Source: an uncultured Lutibacter sp. (GTDB taxonomy: Bacteria; Bacteroidota; Bacteroidia; Flavobacteriales; Flavobacteriaceae). Taken from it: DNA of 64,000 bases. Both the position numbers and the translations under genes were made by a program. Of this stretch, positions 7,785-15,992 are shown in pieces. The notes below the pieces were generated by a model. It did not search any database, had not been told where the DNA came from, and saw nothing but the letters and a program-made list of their open reading frames with translations. The first letter of the stretch is position 1. The number at the start of each line of letters is the position of its first letter. The stretch is taken from assembly GCF_947493565.1 (NCBI RefSeq), contig NZ_CANLRG010000006.1:220104-284103 (forward strand), read 5' to 3'.

Positions 7785-9695
7785 ATGAGTAAAATTATAG
7801 GAATAGATTTAGGAACTACCAACTCTTGTGTTTCTGTAATGGAAGGAAATGAGCCTGTTGTAATTCCTAATGCCGAAGGAAAAAGAACTACCCCTTCTAT
7901 TGTGGCATTTATTGAAGGAGGAGAACGTAAAGTAGGAGATCCTGCTAAAAGACAAGCAGTTACAAACCCACTAAAAACCATTTATTCAATTAAACGTTTT
8001 ATGGGTAATAAATATTCTGAATCTCAAATGGAGGCAGAACGTGTACCATATAAAGTAGTTAAAGGAGATAATGATACACCTCGTGTAGATATTGATGGAA
8101 GATTATATACACCGCAAGAAATATCAGCAATGGTTCTTCAAAAAATGAAGAAAACTGCTGAAGATTATTTAGGTACAGAAGTAAAAGAAGCAGTGGTTAC
8201 TGTTCCAGCATATTTTAACGATGCACAACGTCAAGCAACAAAAGAAGCTGGTGAAATTGCAGGTTTAAAAGTAAGTCGTATTATAAATGAACCAACTGCT
8301 GCAGCTTTAGCTTATGGTTTAGATAAAAAAGGACAAGACCAAAAAATTGTAGTTTTTGATTTTGGTGGTGGTACACATGATGTATCTATCTTAGAATTAG
8401 GAGATGGTGTTTTTGAAGTATTATCAACAGATGGAGATACGCATTTAGGAGGAGATGATGTTGATCAAAAAATCATTGATTGGTTGGCTGAAGAGTTTAA
8501 AGCTGATGAAAATATGGATTTACGTCAAGACCCAATGGCTTTACAACGTTTAAAAGAAGCTGCTGAAAAAGCGAAGATAGAATTATCATCTTCAGCATCA
8601 ACAGAAATTAATTTACCATATGTAACGGCTACTGCTACAGGTCCAAAACACTTGGTTAGAACTTTATCTAAATCTAAATTTGAACAATTAATTGATGATT
8701 TAGTTCGTAGAACAATTGAGCCTTGTAAAAAAGCATTGGATAGCGCAGGTTTAACAACAGGTGATATTGATGAAATTATATTAGTTGGTGGATCAACTCG
8801 TATTCCAGCAGTACAAGAAGCTGTTCAAAAATTCTTTGGAAAAGCGCCATCAAAAGGAGTAAATCCAGATGAAGTTGTAGCTATTGGAGCAGCTATTCAA
8901 GGAGGAGTTTTAACTGGAGATGTAAAAGATGTATTGCTGTTAGACGTTACACCACTTTCTTTAGGTATTGAAACTATGGGAAATGTAATGACAAAGTTAA
9001 TTGAAGCTAATACAACTATTCCAACTAAAAAATCACAAGTATTCTCAACAGCTGCAGACAACCAACCATCAGTTGAAATCCATGTGCTTCAAGGAGAGCG
9101 TGCTATGGCTGCAGATAATAAAACGATTGGTCGTTTCCATTTAGATGGAATTCCACCAGCACAAAGAGGAGTTCCTCAAATTGAAGTTACTTTTGATATT
9201 GATGCTAATGGAATTATTCATGTAACTGCTACAGACAAAGCAACCAACAAAACGCAAGACATTAGAATTGAAGCTTCTTCTGGTTTAACTGAGGAGGAAA
9301 TCAAGAAAATGAAAGCTGATGCAGAAGCAAATGCTGACGCTGATAAAAAAGCAAAAGAAGTTGCTGAAAAAATTAATGGCGCAGATTCGATGATTTTCCA
9401 AACAGAAAAACAATTAAAAGAATTTGGTGATAAATTATCAGCAGATAAAAAAGAACCTATTGAAGCTGCTTTAATTGAATTAAAGAAAGCTCATGAAACT
9501 AAAGACCTTGCACAAATTGATGCTGCAATGGAAAAAATTAATGAAGCTTGGAAAGTAGCAAGTGAAGAAATGTATAAAGCTCAACAAGAGGCGCAAGCAC
9601 AAGGCGCACCAACTGGTGATGCAGGTAATGCACAACCAAAAAATGAGGGAGATAATGTAGAAGATGTTGACTTTGAAGAAGTAAAAGAAGACTAA
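7785..9695 (+). CDS. dnaK: Molecular chaperone DnaK (Hsp70)
   Basis: 636 residues from the ATG at 7785, where the universal [14 protein letters not shown] begins; a TTG at 7734 in the same frame lies in the leader. The ATPase domain has [10 protein letters not shown], the [10 protein letters not shown] phosphate loop and [10 protein letters not shown]. The substrate-binding domain and the helical lid follow, and the tail ends [13 protein letters not shown], matching the EVDxxFEEV-type DnaK tail that binds co-chaperones. GrpE and DnaJ are not adjacent here. A terminator follows at 9721. A sigma-54-like site is its most plausible promoter. Confidence 0.98.
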   Translation: MSKIIGIDLGTTNSCVSVMEGNEPVVIPNAEGKRTTPSIVAFIEGGERKVGDPAKRQAVTNPLKTIYSIKRFMGNKYSESQMEAERVPYKVVKGDNDTPRVDIDGRLYTPQEISAMVLQKMKKTAEDYLGTEVKEAVVTVPAYFNDAQRQATKEAGEIAGLKVSRIINEPTAAALAYGLDKKGQDQKIVVFDFGGGTHDVSILELGDGVFEVLSTDGDTHLGGDDVDQKIIDWLAEEFKADENMDLRQDPMALQRLKEAAEKAKIELSSSASTEINLPYVTATATGPKHLVRTLSKSKFEQLIDDLVRRTIEPCKKALDSAGLTTGDIDEIILVGGSTRIPAVQEAVQKFFGKAPSKGVNPDEVVAIGAAIQGGVLTGDVKDVLLLDVTPLSLGIETMGNVMTKLIEANTTIPTKKSQVFSTAADNQPSVEIHVLQGERAMAADNKTIGRFHLDGIPPAQRGVPQIEVTFDIDANGIIHVTATDKATNKTQDIRIEASSGLTEEEIKKMKADAEANADADKKAKEVAEKINGADSMIFQTEKQLKEFGDKLSADKKEPIEAALIELKKAHETKDLAQIDAAMEKINEAWKVASEEMYKAQQEAQAQGAPTGDAGNAQPKNEGDNVEDVDFEEVKED

Positions 9696-9720
9696 TTAGT
9701 TATTCGTTAACATACTTAAG

Positions 9721-9752
9721 AAAACGCTTTCGATTTTTGAAAGCGTTTTTTT
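9721..9752 (+). terminator. Terminator of dnaK
   Basis: AAAACGCTTTC (9721-9731), loop GATTTTT, GAAAGCGTTTT (9739-9749), then more T. Strong intrinsic terminator 25 bp after the dnaK stop. Its T-run merges with the -33 TTG of the next promoter. Confidence 0.93.
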
Positions 9753-9782
9753 GTTTAGTGTAATTCATAATTTGTAAATTTG
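9751..9782 (+). promoter_or_regulatory. Bacteroidetes-type promoter of ndh
   Basis: TTG at 9751-9753, 21-bp spacer, TAAATTTG at 9775-9782: a full match to TTG-N17..23-TAnnTTTG. Expected start near 9788, 15 nt ahead of the ATG. Confidence 0.7.
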
Positions 9783-9802
9783 ATAACTACGAACTAAAAG
9801 TT

Positions 9803-11080
9803 ATGAATATACCTAAAACTAGTTTCCCCAGAGTTGTAATTGTTGGAGGAGGTTTTGCAGGAATTATGCTTGCAAAAAATTTAAAAAACCAAGAACTTCA
9901 AGTCGTTTTAATCGATAAAAATAATTACCATACATTTCAACCTTTATTATATCAAGTTGCCACTGGAGGCTTAGAACCTGATTCTATTGCTTTTCCAATA
10001 CGTAAAGTAATTAAAGATATCCCTAATTTTTATTTTAGATTAGCTGAAGTTTCAGAGATAGATACTAATAAAAGAAAAATAATAACCAACATTGGTAAAT
10101 TAAAATACGATTACTTAGTAATAGCAACAGGTTCTAAAACAAATTATTTTGGAAATACTAAAATTGAGAAATTTAGTATGGCTATGAAAAGTGTCCCACA
10201 ATCTTTAAATTTAAGAAGTTTAATACTCGAAAATTTTGAAGACGCCTTACTCACCTCAAATCTTGAAGAACGTAATGCTTTAATGAATTTTGTAATTGTT
10301 GGAGGAGGCCCTACTGGAGTTGAGTTAGCTGGTGCTTTAGCAGAAATGAAGAAAGGAATTTTACCTAAAGATTACCCAGATTTAGATATCAGACAAATGC
10401 AAATTAATATTGTACAAGGAGGGAATCGCTTGTTAAATACTATGAGTGAAATTGCTTCGGAAAAAGCCGAAGACTTTTTAATTCATTTAGGGGTAAATAT
10501 TTATAAAAATGTTCATGTAGTAGATTATGATGGTTATAAAGTTGATACAAATACTGATTTAAATTTTGAAGCAGCGACGGTTATTTGGGCTGCTGGAGTT
10601 AAAGGAGCAACTGTAAATGGTTTACAAAATGAATGTATTATTGAAAGAGCAGAGCGTATTAAAGTAGATGAATTTAATAAAGTAAAAGGGTATAAGAATG
10701 TTTTTGCTATTGGCGATGTTGCATGTATGAGTACTAATCAGTATCCAAAAGGGCATCCAATGATGGCACAACCAGCCATACAACAAGGAAAACATTTAGC
10801 ATATAATATGATAGCAGAAATAACTAATAAACCTTTAAAACCCTTTATATATAAAGACAAAGGAGCTATGGCAACCATTGGAAGAAATAAAGCCGTAGTT
10901 GATTTAAAAAAAATAAGGTTTCAAGGAGTTTTTGCCTGGTTTGTGTGGATGTTTGTGCACTTGTTTTCACTCATTGGTTTTAGAAATAGAGCTGTTGTTT
11001 TTTTAAACTGGGTATATAATTACATTCGGTTTGATAGAGAAACTAGATTGATAATTAGACCTTTTAAAAAGAAACCCTAA
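9803..11080 (+). CDS. ndh: Type II NADH:quinone oxidoreductase (NDH-2)
   Basis: 425 residues. Oxidises NADH and passes electrons to the quinone pool without pumping ions. FAD-binding Rossmann motif VVIVGGGFAG near the N-terminus, the NHTFQPLLYQVA-type stretch (here NYHTFQPLLYQVATGGL), a second NADH-binding Rossmann motif VIVGGGPTGVELAGALAE, and the C-terminal FAD motif FAIGDVA. The C-terminal 70 residues contain hydrophobic/amphipathic helices (FAWFVWMFVHLFSLIGF) that anchor the enzyme to the inner membrane face. Single-gene unit behind its own promoter. Confidence 0.92.
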   Translation: MNIPKTSFPRVVIVGGGFAGIMLAKNLKNQELQVVLIDKNNYHTFQPLLYQVATGGLEPDSIAFPIRKVIKDIPNFYFRLAEVSEIDTNKRKIITNIGKLKYDYLVIATGSKTNYFGNTKIEKFSMAMKSVPQSLNLRSLILENFEDALLTSNLEERNALMNFVIVGGGPTGVELAGALAEMKKGILPKDYPDLDIRQMQINIVQGGNRLLNTMSEIASEKAEDFLIHLGVNIYKNVHVVDYDGYKVDTNTDLNFEAATVIWAAGVKGATVNGLQNECIIERAERIKVDEFNKVKGYKNVFAIGDVACMSTNQYPKGHPMMAQPAIQQGKHLAYNMIAEITNKPLKPFIYKDKGAMATIGRNKAVVDLKKIRFQGVFAWFVWMFVHLFSLIGFRNRAVVFLNWVYNYIRFDRETRLIIRPFKKKP

Positions 11081-11142
11081 AATATATATTATATATCATT
11101 TAATTTTTTTAGTGAAATTATTATGCATACATAGTAATTTTC

Positions 11143-11150
11143 TATATTTG
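11143..11150 (+). promoter_or_regulatory. Candidate -7 box of the nitronate monooxygenase gene
   Basis: TATATTTG matches TAnnTTTG 15 bp before the ATG at 11165. No clean TTG upstream. The expected leader would be under 10 nt. Confidence 0.45.
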
Positions 11151-11164
11151 GCTAAAACTCTATT

Positions 11165-12115
11165 ATGGCAGTAACTAAATTAACTCAGCTTTTAAATATT
11201 AAGCATCCAATTATTCAAGCGCCTATGTTTTTGGTGTCTAATACTGCAATGGTTATTGAAGCTATGAAAAATGGTATAGCTGGCTGTATCCCTGCTTTAA
11301 ATTATAGAACTTTAGATGAATTACGCGCAGCCATTAAAGAATTAAAGGCGGCTAAAATTGAAGGTGGTGCCTTTGGATTTAATTTAATTGTTAACAAATC
11401 CAATATAAAATACAAAGACCAGTTGCAAATTATTTGTGAAGAAGGGGTAGATTTTATTATCACCTCATTAGGAAGTCCAGAAGAGAGCATTAAAAGAGCT
11501 CACAAAAAAAATATCAAAGTGTTTTGTGATGTAACTGATTTAAATTTTGCTAAAAAGGTTGAAGGTTTAGGAGCAGATGCTTTAATTGCTGTAAATAATT
11601 TGGCTGGAGGGCATAGAGGAAATCATTCTCCTGAAGTTTTGATTTCTGAATTAGTTAAAAACTGTGCCATTCCTGTTATTTCTGCTGGAGGAGTTGGATG
11701 TAAAAAAGATATAGATAAAATGCTAATTTTAGGAGCGGAAGGAGTTTCGGTAGGAAGTCCATTTATAGCTTCTGAAGAGGCTAATGTAACTGAAGAATAT
11801 AAACAAGCTTGTGTAAAGTATGGAGCAAATGATATAGTAATGACTGAACGTATTTCAGGAACGCCTTGCACCGTAATTAACACACCTTATGTTCAAAAAA
11901 TTGGAACGAAACAAACTTGGATTGAACGCATTTTAAATAAAAATAAAAAATTGAAAAAATGGGTTAAAATGATTCGTTTTTCAATTGGAATGAAGGCAAC
12001 AGAAAAAGCAGCTAAAAAAGCTACTTATAAAACGGTGTGGGTAGCAGGACCTAGTATTGAGCATACCAAAGAAATTTTGCCTGTTTCAAAAATCATACAA
12101 CAGCTTATTGAATAG
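11165..12115 (+). CDS. Nitronate monooxygenase / 2-nitropropane dioxygenase family flavoprotein
   Basis: 316 residues with an FMN-binding TIM-barrel: HPIIQAPMF at the N-terminus, LAGGHRGNHSPEVL carrying the catalytic-type histidine, ISAGGVG and LGAEGVSVGSPFIAS for phosphate binding of FMN. The family oxidises toxic alkyl nitronates; FabK enoyl-ACP reductases share the fold. The AGGHRG motif favours nitronate monooxygenase. The last 60 residues are rich in Lys. It converges on the epimerase gene 10 bp away, with a hairpin between the two stops. Confidence 0.82.
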   Translation: MAVTKLTQLLNIKHPIIQAPMFLVSNTAMVIEAMKNGIAGCIPALNYRTLDELRAAIKELKAAKIEGGAFGFNLIVNKSNIKYKDQLQIICEEGVDFIITSLGSPEESIKRAHKKNIKVFCDVTDLNFAKKVEGLGADALIAVNNLAGGHRGNHSPEVLISELVKNCAIPVISAGGVGCKKDIDKMLILGAEGVSVGSPFIASEEANVTEEYKQACVKYGANDIVMTERISGTPCTVINTPYVQKIGTKQTWIERILNKNKKLKKWVKMIRFSIGMKATEKAAKKATYKTVWVAGPSIEHTKEILPVSKIIQQLIE

Positions 12116-12135
12116 CTCTAGTATGCTATTTTTTT
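12112..12135 (+). terminator. Short terminator between convergent genes
   Basis: ATAGC (12112-12116), 8-nt loop, GCTAT (12125-12129), T-run to 12135. The left arm holds the TAG stop of the plus-strand gene (12113-12115). The right arm holds the stop of the minus-strand gene (12126-12128). No T-run on the minus side. Confidence 0.55.
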
Positions 12136-13028
12136 AATAAATCATTCAGTGCATTTTCTAAAGAAGGAAAACTAAATTTAAATCCTATATCTGTTATTTT
12201 TTGAGAGGAAACTCTACTTCCTTCTAAAATAATAACAGCCATTTTTCCTAAAATTATTTTTAAAAATAGCTTTGGTATATTTGGTAACCATAATGGTTTT
12301 TGAAAAATTAAAGCAATTTGTTTGGTTAAGTTTTGATGCGTAGTATGTTCAGGAGTAACTGCGTTATAAATTCCTTGATATTTTTCGTTTTCAATAGCAG
12401 CTATATACATATTACATAAATCAGTAATATGAATCCAAGGAACGTATTGTTTGCCATTTCCTAGTATAGCACCAAAACCCATTTTAATTGGTTTAACAAT
12501 TTTTTCTAGAGCTCCTTTTTTTTTGCTTAAAACAATTCCTGTTCTAAAAATTACAGTTCTAATGTTGAGAGAATTAAAATGTAAAGAAGATTCTTCCCAA
12601 AGAGAACAAGTTTTACTTAAAAAATCATTTCCAGCGACGTCATTTTCAGTATAAATATTAGTTGAAGTGGTTGCACCATAAAACCCCACACCAGATGCTG
12701 CAATAAAACCTTTTAGGTTTGGATTTAACTCTTTAACTTTTTGAAATAATAAATGAGTTGAAAAAACTCGACTATTAATGATAATTTCTTTTCTTTTCTT
12801 CGTCCATCGTTTGTCTGCGATACCTGCACCAGCTAAATGAACAATATAATCAGCATTTTTAATTGCTTCCTCATCTATATATTTTTCTTCAATATTCCAC
12901 TGAAATATGTTTTCTTCGTTAGAATTATTTCTGCTTAAAATGGATACATGATGTCCTTTTTTCTTTAATAAAGTTATGAGGTGTTTTCCAATTAATCCAG
13001 TTCCACCTGTTACCAATATTGAGGCCAT
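12126..13028 (-). CDS. TIGR01777-family NAD-dependent epimerase (SDR39U1/YfcH-like)
   Basis: 300 residues. Extended short-chain dehydrogenase with the N-terminal Rossmann motif ILVTGGTGLIGKHL, the ADYIVHLAGAGIADKRWTKKRK stretch and GVGFYG typical of TIGR01777. The C-terminal DUF1731-like end has KMAVIILEGSRVSSQKI. Function in bacteria is not established; homologues are loosely linked to the cell division inhibitor SulA label, which is a misnomer. Its ATG (13026-13028) sits directly behind the T-run of a 17-bp hairpin. Probably transcribed alone or by read-through from the upstream operon. Confidence 0.85.
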   Translation of the reverse strand: MASILVTGGTGLIGKHLITLLKKKGHHVSILSRNNSNEENIFQWNIEEKYIDEEAIKNADYIVHLAGAGIADKRWTKKRKEIIINSRVFSTHLLFQKVKELNPNLKGFIAASGVGFYGATTSTNIYTENDVAGNDFLSKTCSLWEESSLHFNSLNIRTVIFRTGIVLSKKKGALEKIVKPIKMGFGAILGNGKQYVPWIHITDLCNMYIAAIENEKYQGIYNAVTPEHTTHQNLTKQIALIFQKPLWLPNIPKLFLKIILGKMAVIILEGSRVSSQKITDIGFKFSFPSLENALNDLLKK

Positions 13029-13031
13029 AAA

Positions 13032-13076
13032 AATTCGGTTATTTTGTAGTTGAATATATTACAAAATAACCGAATT
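13032..13076 (-). terminator. 17-bp perfect hairpin between the ferredoxin oxidoreductase operon and the epimerase gene
   Basis: Arms 13032-13048 and 13060-13076 are perfect reverse complements (17 bp) around an 11-nt loop. On the minus strand the stem is followed by TTTTT and then at once by the ATG of the epimerase gene. It reads as the terminator of the upstream operon and as a hairpin at the next gene's start. Confidence 0.75.
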
Positions 13077-13106
13077 CAAAAAAAAATTGAACAACTAAAA
13101 ACTAAT

Positions 13107-13673
13107 TTATGAAAAAACTTGTTTTTCAACTTTAAATGGGGTGATCTTATTCATTCCTGTCGATATAGCCTCTGTATTTAAAGGAATTAAGTGATGGTAG
13201 CGTTCAGATAATGATTTTTTTAAACCTTCAATTACATTTTCTAATTGAACAATAGGTTTTACTTTTAAAAATCCACCTAAAATTACCATGTTGAATATTT
13301 TTTTATTTCCCATTTCGGCAGCTAACTTGGTACCTTCAATTTGGTAAATATTAATGTCTGTTCTGGTTGGATGATGAGAAATTCCATTAGGGTCGTAAAT
13401 TAAAACTCCACCAGGTTTTACACTCTCTTCAAATTTATCCATAGATTGTTGGTTTAAAATAATAGCCGTATCAAAAATCTTTAAATATGGAGAGCTAATT
13501 CTATCGTCACTTAATATCACTGTAACGTTTGCAGTTCCTCCACGCATTTCTGGTCCATATGATGGCATCCAGCTAACTTCTTGATTTTGCATTATGCCAG
13601 AGTATGCTAAAATTTTTCCCATAGAAAGGACTCCTTGCCCTCCAAAACCTGCTATAATAATTTCTTCTGTCAT
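13107..13673 (-). CDS. 2-oxoacid:ferredoxin oxidoreductase, gamma subunit
   Basis: 188 residues starting MTEEIIIAGFGGQGVLSMGKILAYSG, the hallmark of the gamma domain of the pyruvate/2-oxoglutarate/2-oxoisovalerate ferredoxin oxidoreductase family. It also has MPSYGPEMRGGTANVTVILSD. Last gene of a four-gene minus-strand operon (ferredoxin, alpha, beta, gamma), 6 bp behind beta. The complex oxidatively decarboxylates 2-oxo acids to acyl-CoA with reduction of ferredoxin. Substrate (branched-chain or 2-oxoglutarate) cannot be fixed by eye. Confidence 0.92.
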   Translation of the reverse strand: MTEEIIIAGFGGQGVLSMGKILAYSGIMQNQEVSWMPSYGPEMRGGTANVTVILSDDRISSPYLKIFDTAIILNQQSMDKFEESVKPGGVLIYDPNGISHHPTRTDINIYQIEGTKLAAEMGNKKIFNMVILGGFLKVKPIVQLENVIEGLKKSLSERYHHLIPLNTEAISTGMNKITPFKVEKQVFS

Positions 13674-13679
13674 AATTTG

Positions 13680-14453
13680 TTATTTTAATTTTCCATTAAC
13701 TTTAATATCTCCTAATGGGAAGTAAGGGAACATATTTTCTTCCATCCAAATATTAGATTCATTTGGAGTCATTTTCCATCCTGAATTACAATTTGAAACT
13801 ATTTCAATAAAAGATAGTCCTTTTTTTAATCTAGTATTTTCAAAAGCATTTTTAATAGCTTTTTTAGCTTTACGTGCGTGTTTGTGAGTATGAACTGATT
13901 GGCGAGTAACATAATATACACCAGGCAAATTAGCAACTAATTCAGTCATTTTTAAAGGAGATCCCATAGAGGCAATTTCTCTACCATAAGGAGAAGTTGA
14001 TGATTTCATGCCTTCTAATGTAGTTGGAGCCATTTGTCCTCCAGTCATTCCATAAATACCATTATTTACAAAAATGATTACTATATTTTCGCCTCTATTA
14101 CACGCATGAATAGTTTCTGCGGTACCAATAGCTGCTAAATCTCCATCACCTTGGTATGTAAAAACATACTTTTCTGGCCAAGTTCTAGCAATAGCTGTGG
14201 CTACAGCTGGTGCTCTTCCGTGAGCGGCTTGTGTCATGTCAATATTCATAAAATCATAAGCCAAAACAGAACAACCAACAGGTGCAACACCAATAGTATC
14301 TTCAGAAATTCCCATTTCATCAATAACTTCCATGGTTAAATTATGAGCGGTTCCATGACCACATCCTGGACAATACGAAAGGGTAGTGTCCGTCATTAAT
14401 TTTGTTTTACAGAATACTTGATTCTCTGGTTTTACTATATCTAATACGTTCAT
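13680..14453 (-). CDS. 2-oxoacid:ferredoxin oxidoreductase, beta (thiamine diphosphate) subunit
   Basis: 257 residues. TPP-binding motif GDGDLAAIGTAETIHA with the closing VNNG, and cysteines in YCPGCGHG and PVGCSV that in this family help bind a 4Fe-4S cluster. I keep the long start at 14453, although it overlaps the alpha gene by 47 bp. The leading VKPENQVF...KTKLMTD segment is typical of the Bacteroidetes form; a later ATG at 14396 would remove it. Third gene of the operon. Confidence 0.9.
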   Translation of the reverse strand: MNVLDIVKPENQVFCKTKLMTDTTLSYCPGCGHGTAHNLTMEVIDEMGISEDTIGVAPVGCSVLAYDFMNIDMTQAAHGRAPAVATAIARTWPEKYVFTYQGDGDLAAIGTAETIHACNRGENIVIIFVNNGIYGMTGGQMAPTTLEGMKSSTSPYGREIASMGSPLKMTELVANLPGVYYVTRQSVHTHKHARKAKKAIKNAFENTRLKKGLSFIEIVSNCNSGWKMTPNESNIWMEENMFPYFPLGDIKVNGKLK

Positions 14454-15531
14454 GGTTTATAATTTTTTGTTCTAAGGCTTCTAAAATTTCTTCTGGTGTA
14501 TGGATAATACCGCCAGTTCTTCCAAAGTGTTCAACAGGTACTTTATGTTCTACTGAAAGTTTAACATCTTCCACCATTTGCCCTGCATTTAGTTCTACAC
14601 TTAAAATTCCTTTTACTTGGTCAGCTAATTTAAATAGTTCTTGTTTTGGGTATGGAAATAAAGTAATTGGTCTAAGTAAACCAGCTTTTATTCCTTTTTC
14701 TCTTGCTAATTCAACTGCTTTTTGTGCAATACGTGCACTTGATCCATAAGCGACAATTAAGTATTCTGCATCATCACAGTTGATTTTTTCAAATCGAAGA
14801 TCTTCTTTTTCCATTTGTTCATATTTTTTCATTAACCTATGAACTCTAGCTTCCATTTTTTCAGATTGAAGATCAAGAGATGTAATAATATTTCGTTCTC
14901 TGTTAGTTTTACCTGTTACCGCCCAGCTATCATGTCTTTTGATTAACTCTTCGTTGCTAATTCTTTCTTTTTGGTCTTTTAACTGAACTTTTTCCATCAT
15001 TTGGCCAATTAACCCATCTGAAAGAATTAATACAGGAGCTCTATATTTAAATGCTATATCAAAAGCATCTTCTATAAAATCTGACATTTCTTGAACAGAT
15101 GCAGGAGCTAAAACATAAAGCTTATAATCTCCATGACCACCACCTTTTACAGATTGAAAATAGTCTGCTTGTGAGGGTTGAATGGTTCCTAAGCCAGGCC
15201 CACCTCTAACAACATTTACAATAACTGCTGGTAATTCAGCTCCAGCTAAGTAGGAGATACCTTCTAATTTTAGTGAAATACCTGGGCTTGATGATGAGGT
15301 CATTACTTTTTTTCCAGTACTTGCAGCACCATATACCATATTTATTGCAGCAATTTCACTTTCTGCTTGTAACACAACCATTCCTGTTCTTTCTTCAGGA
15401 CGTTCCGTCATTAAATACTCAATTACTTCTGATTGTGGTGTAATAGGATAACCGAAGTAAGCATCAACACCTGCTCTAATAGCAGCCTCAGCTAACGCTT
15501 CGTTTCCTTTCATTAATTTTAATTCTGACAT
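14407..15531 (-). CDS. 2-oxoacid:ferredoxin oxidoreductase, alpha subunit (VorB/KorA type)
   Basis: 374 residues. Starts MSELKLMKGNEALAEAAIRAGVDAYFGYPITPQSEVIEYL, which is characteristic of the VorB/KorA alpha subunit, followed by QAESEIAAINMVYGAASTGKKVMTSSSSPGISL and VVRGGPGLGTIQPSQADYF. The C-terminal domain (LIVAYGSSARIAQKAV) is the transketolase-C-like part. Databases usually label this form 3-methyl-2-oxobutanoate dehydrogenase subunit VorB, but 2-oxoglutarate remains possible. Its 3' end overlaps beta by 47 bp. Confidence 0.92.
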   Translation of the reverse strand: MSELKLMKGNEALAEAAIRAGVDAYFGYPITPQSEVIEYLMTERPEERTGMVVLQAESEIAAINMVYGAASTGKKVMTSSSSPGISLKLEGISYLAGAELPAVIVNVVRGGPGLGTIQPSQADYFQSVKGGGHGDYKLYVLAPASVQEMSDFIEDAFDIAFKYRAPVLILSDGLIGQMMEKVQLKDQKERISNEELIKRHDSWAVTGKTNRERNIITSLDLQSEKMEARVHRLMKKYEQMEKEDLRFEKINCDDAEYLIVAYGSSARIAQKAVELAREKGIKAGLLRPITLFPYPKQELFKLADQVKGILSVELNAGQMVEDVKLSVEHKVPVEHFGRTGGIIHTPEEILEALEQKIINHERIRYSKTRESSIL

Positions 15532-15549
15532 TTTAATAGATTTATTAAA

Positions 15550-15780
15550 TTATGCTGAAACTTTTACTCTATACACTGAAATAGCTCTATCAGGGCATAC
15601 TATACCACAGTTTGTACATCCAGTACAAGCTTCTGGGTTTTTCATATATGCGTAATGATAGCCTTTTCTGTTAACGTCTGTAGTCATTCCAATAACGTCT
15701 TCAGGACAAACAGGGACGCAAACTTCACAGCCCTTGCATGCTTGAGTGTCAACTACAATTGCACCTTTAACTTTTGCCAT
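15550..15780 (-). CDS. 4Fe-4S ferredoxin subunit of the 2-oxoacid:ferredoxin oxidoreductase
   Basis: 76 residues with two 4Fe-4S motifs: CKGCEVCVPVCP and CTGCTNCGIVCP. This is the delta subunit or dedicated electron carrier of the oxidoreductase and the first gene of the operon, 18 bp before alpha. On the minus strand a TATCTTTG box at 15827-15834 may be the -7 element of the operon promoter; its -33 box is unclear. Confidence 0.92.
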   Translation of the reverse strand: MAKVKGAIVVDTQACKGCEVCVPVCPEDVIGMTTDVNRKGYHYAYMKNPEACTGCTNCGIVCPDRAISVYRVKVSA

Positions 15781-15932
15781 TTTAATAATTTTATTAGTGA
15801 TTAGTAACTTCTTATTTGGGTATTCTCAAAGATATAGCTATTTTATTGTATAAAGTATGATAAATGTCAATCTGTGATAATTGTCATCTTTTTTTGAAAA
15901 TTATTTTGTATTAATTTCAATGTTTTTTCAAT

Positions 15933-15959
15933 AAAAAAAGCACCTACAAGGTGCTTTTT
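15933..15959 (-). terminator. Terminator of the fused E1 gene
   Basis: AAAAAGCACCT (15935-15945), loop ACA, AGGTGCTTTTT (15949-15959). On the minus strand it follows the stop at 15993 by about 35 bp and ends in a T-run. A-rich on one flank and T-rich on the other, so it may work both ways. The rest of 15781-15992 holds only the promoter region of the ferredoxin operon. Confidence 0.9.
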
Positions 15960-15992
15960 AAAATTTTAAGTTTTTATGTAACAAATATTACA

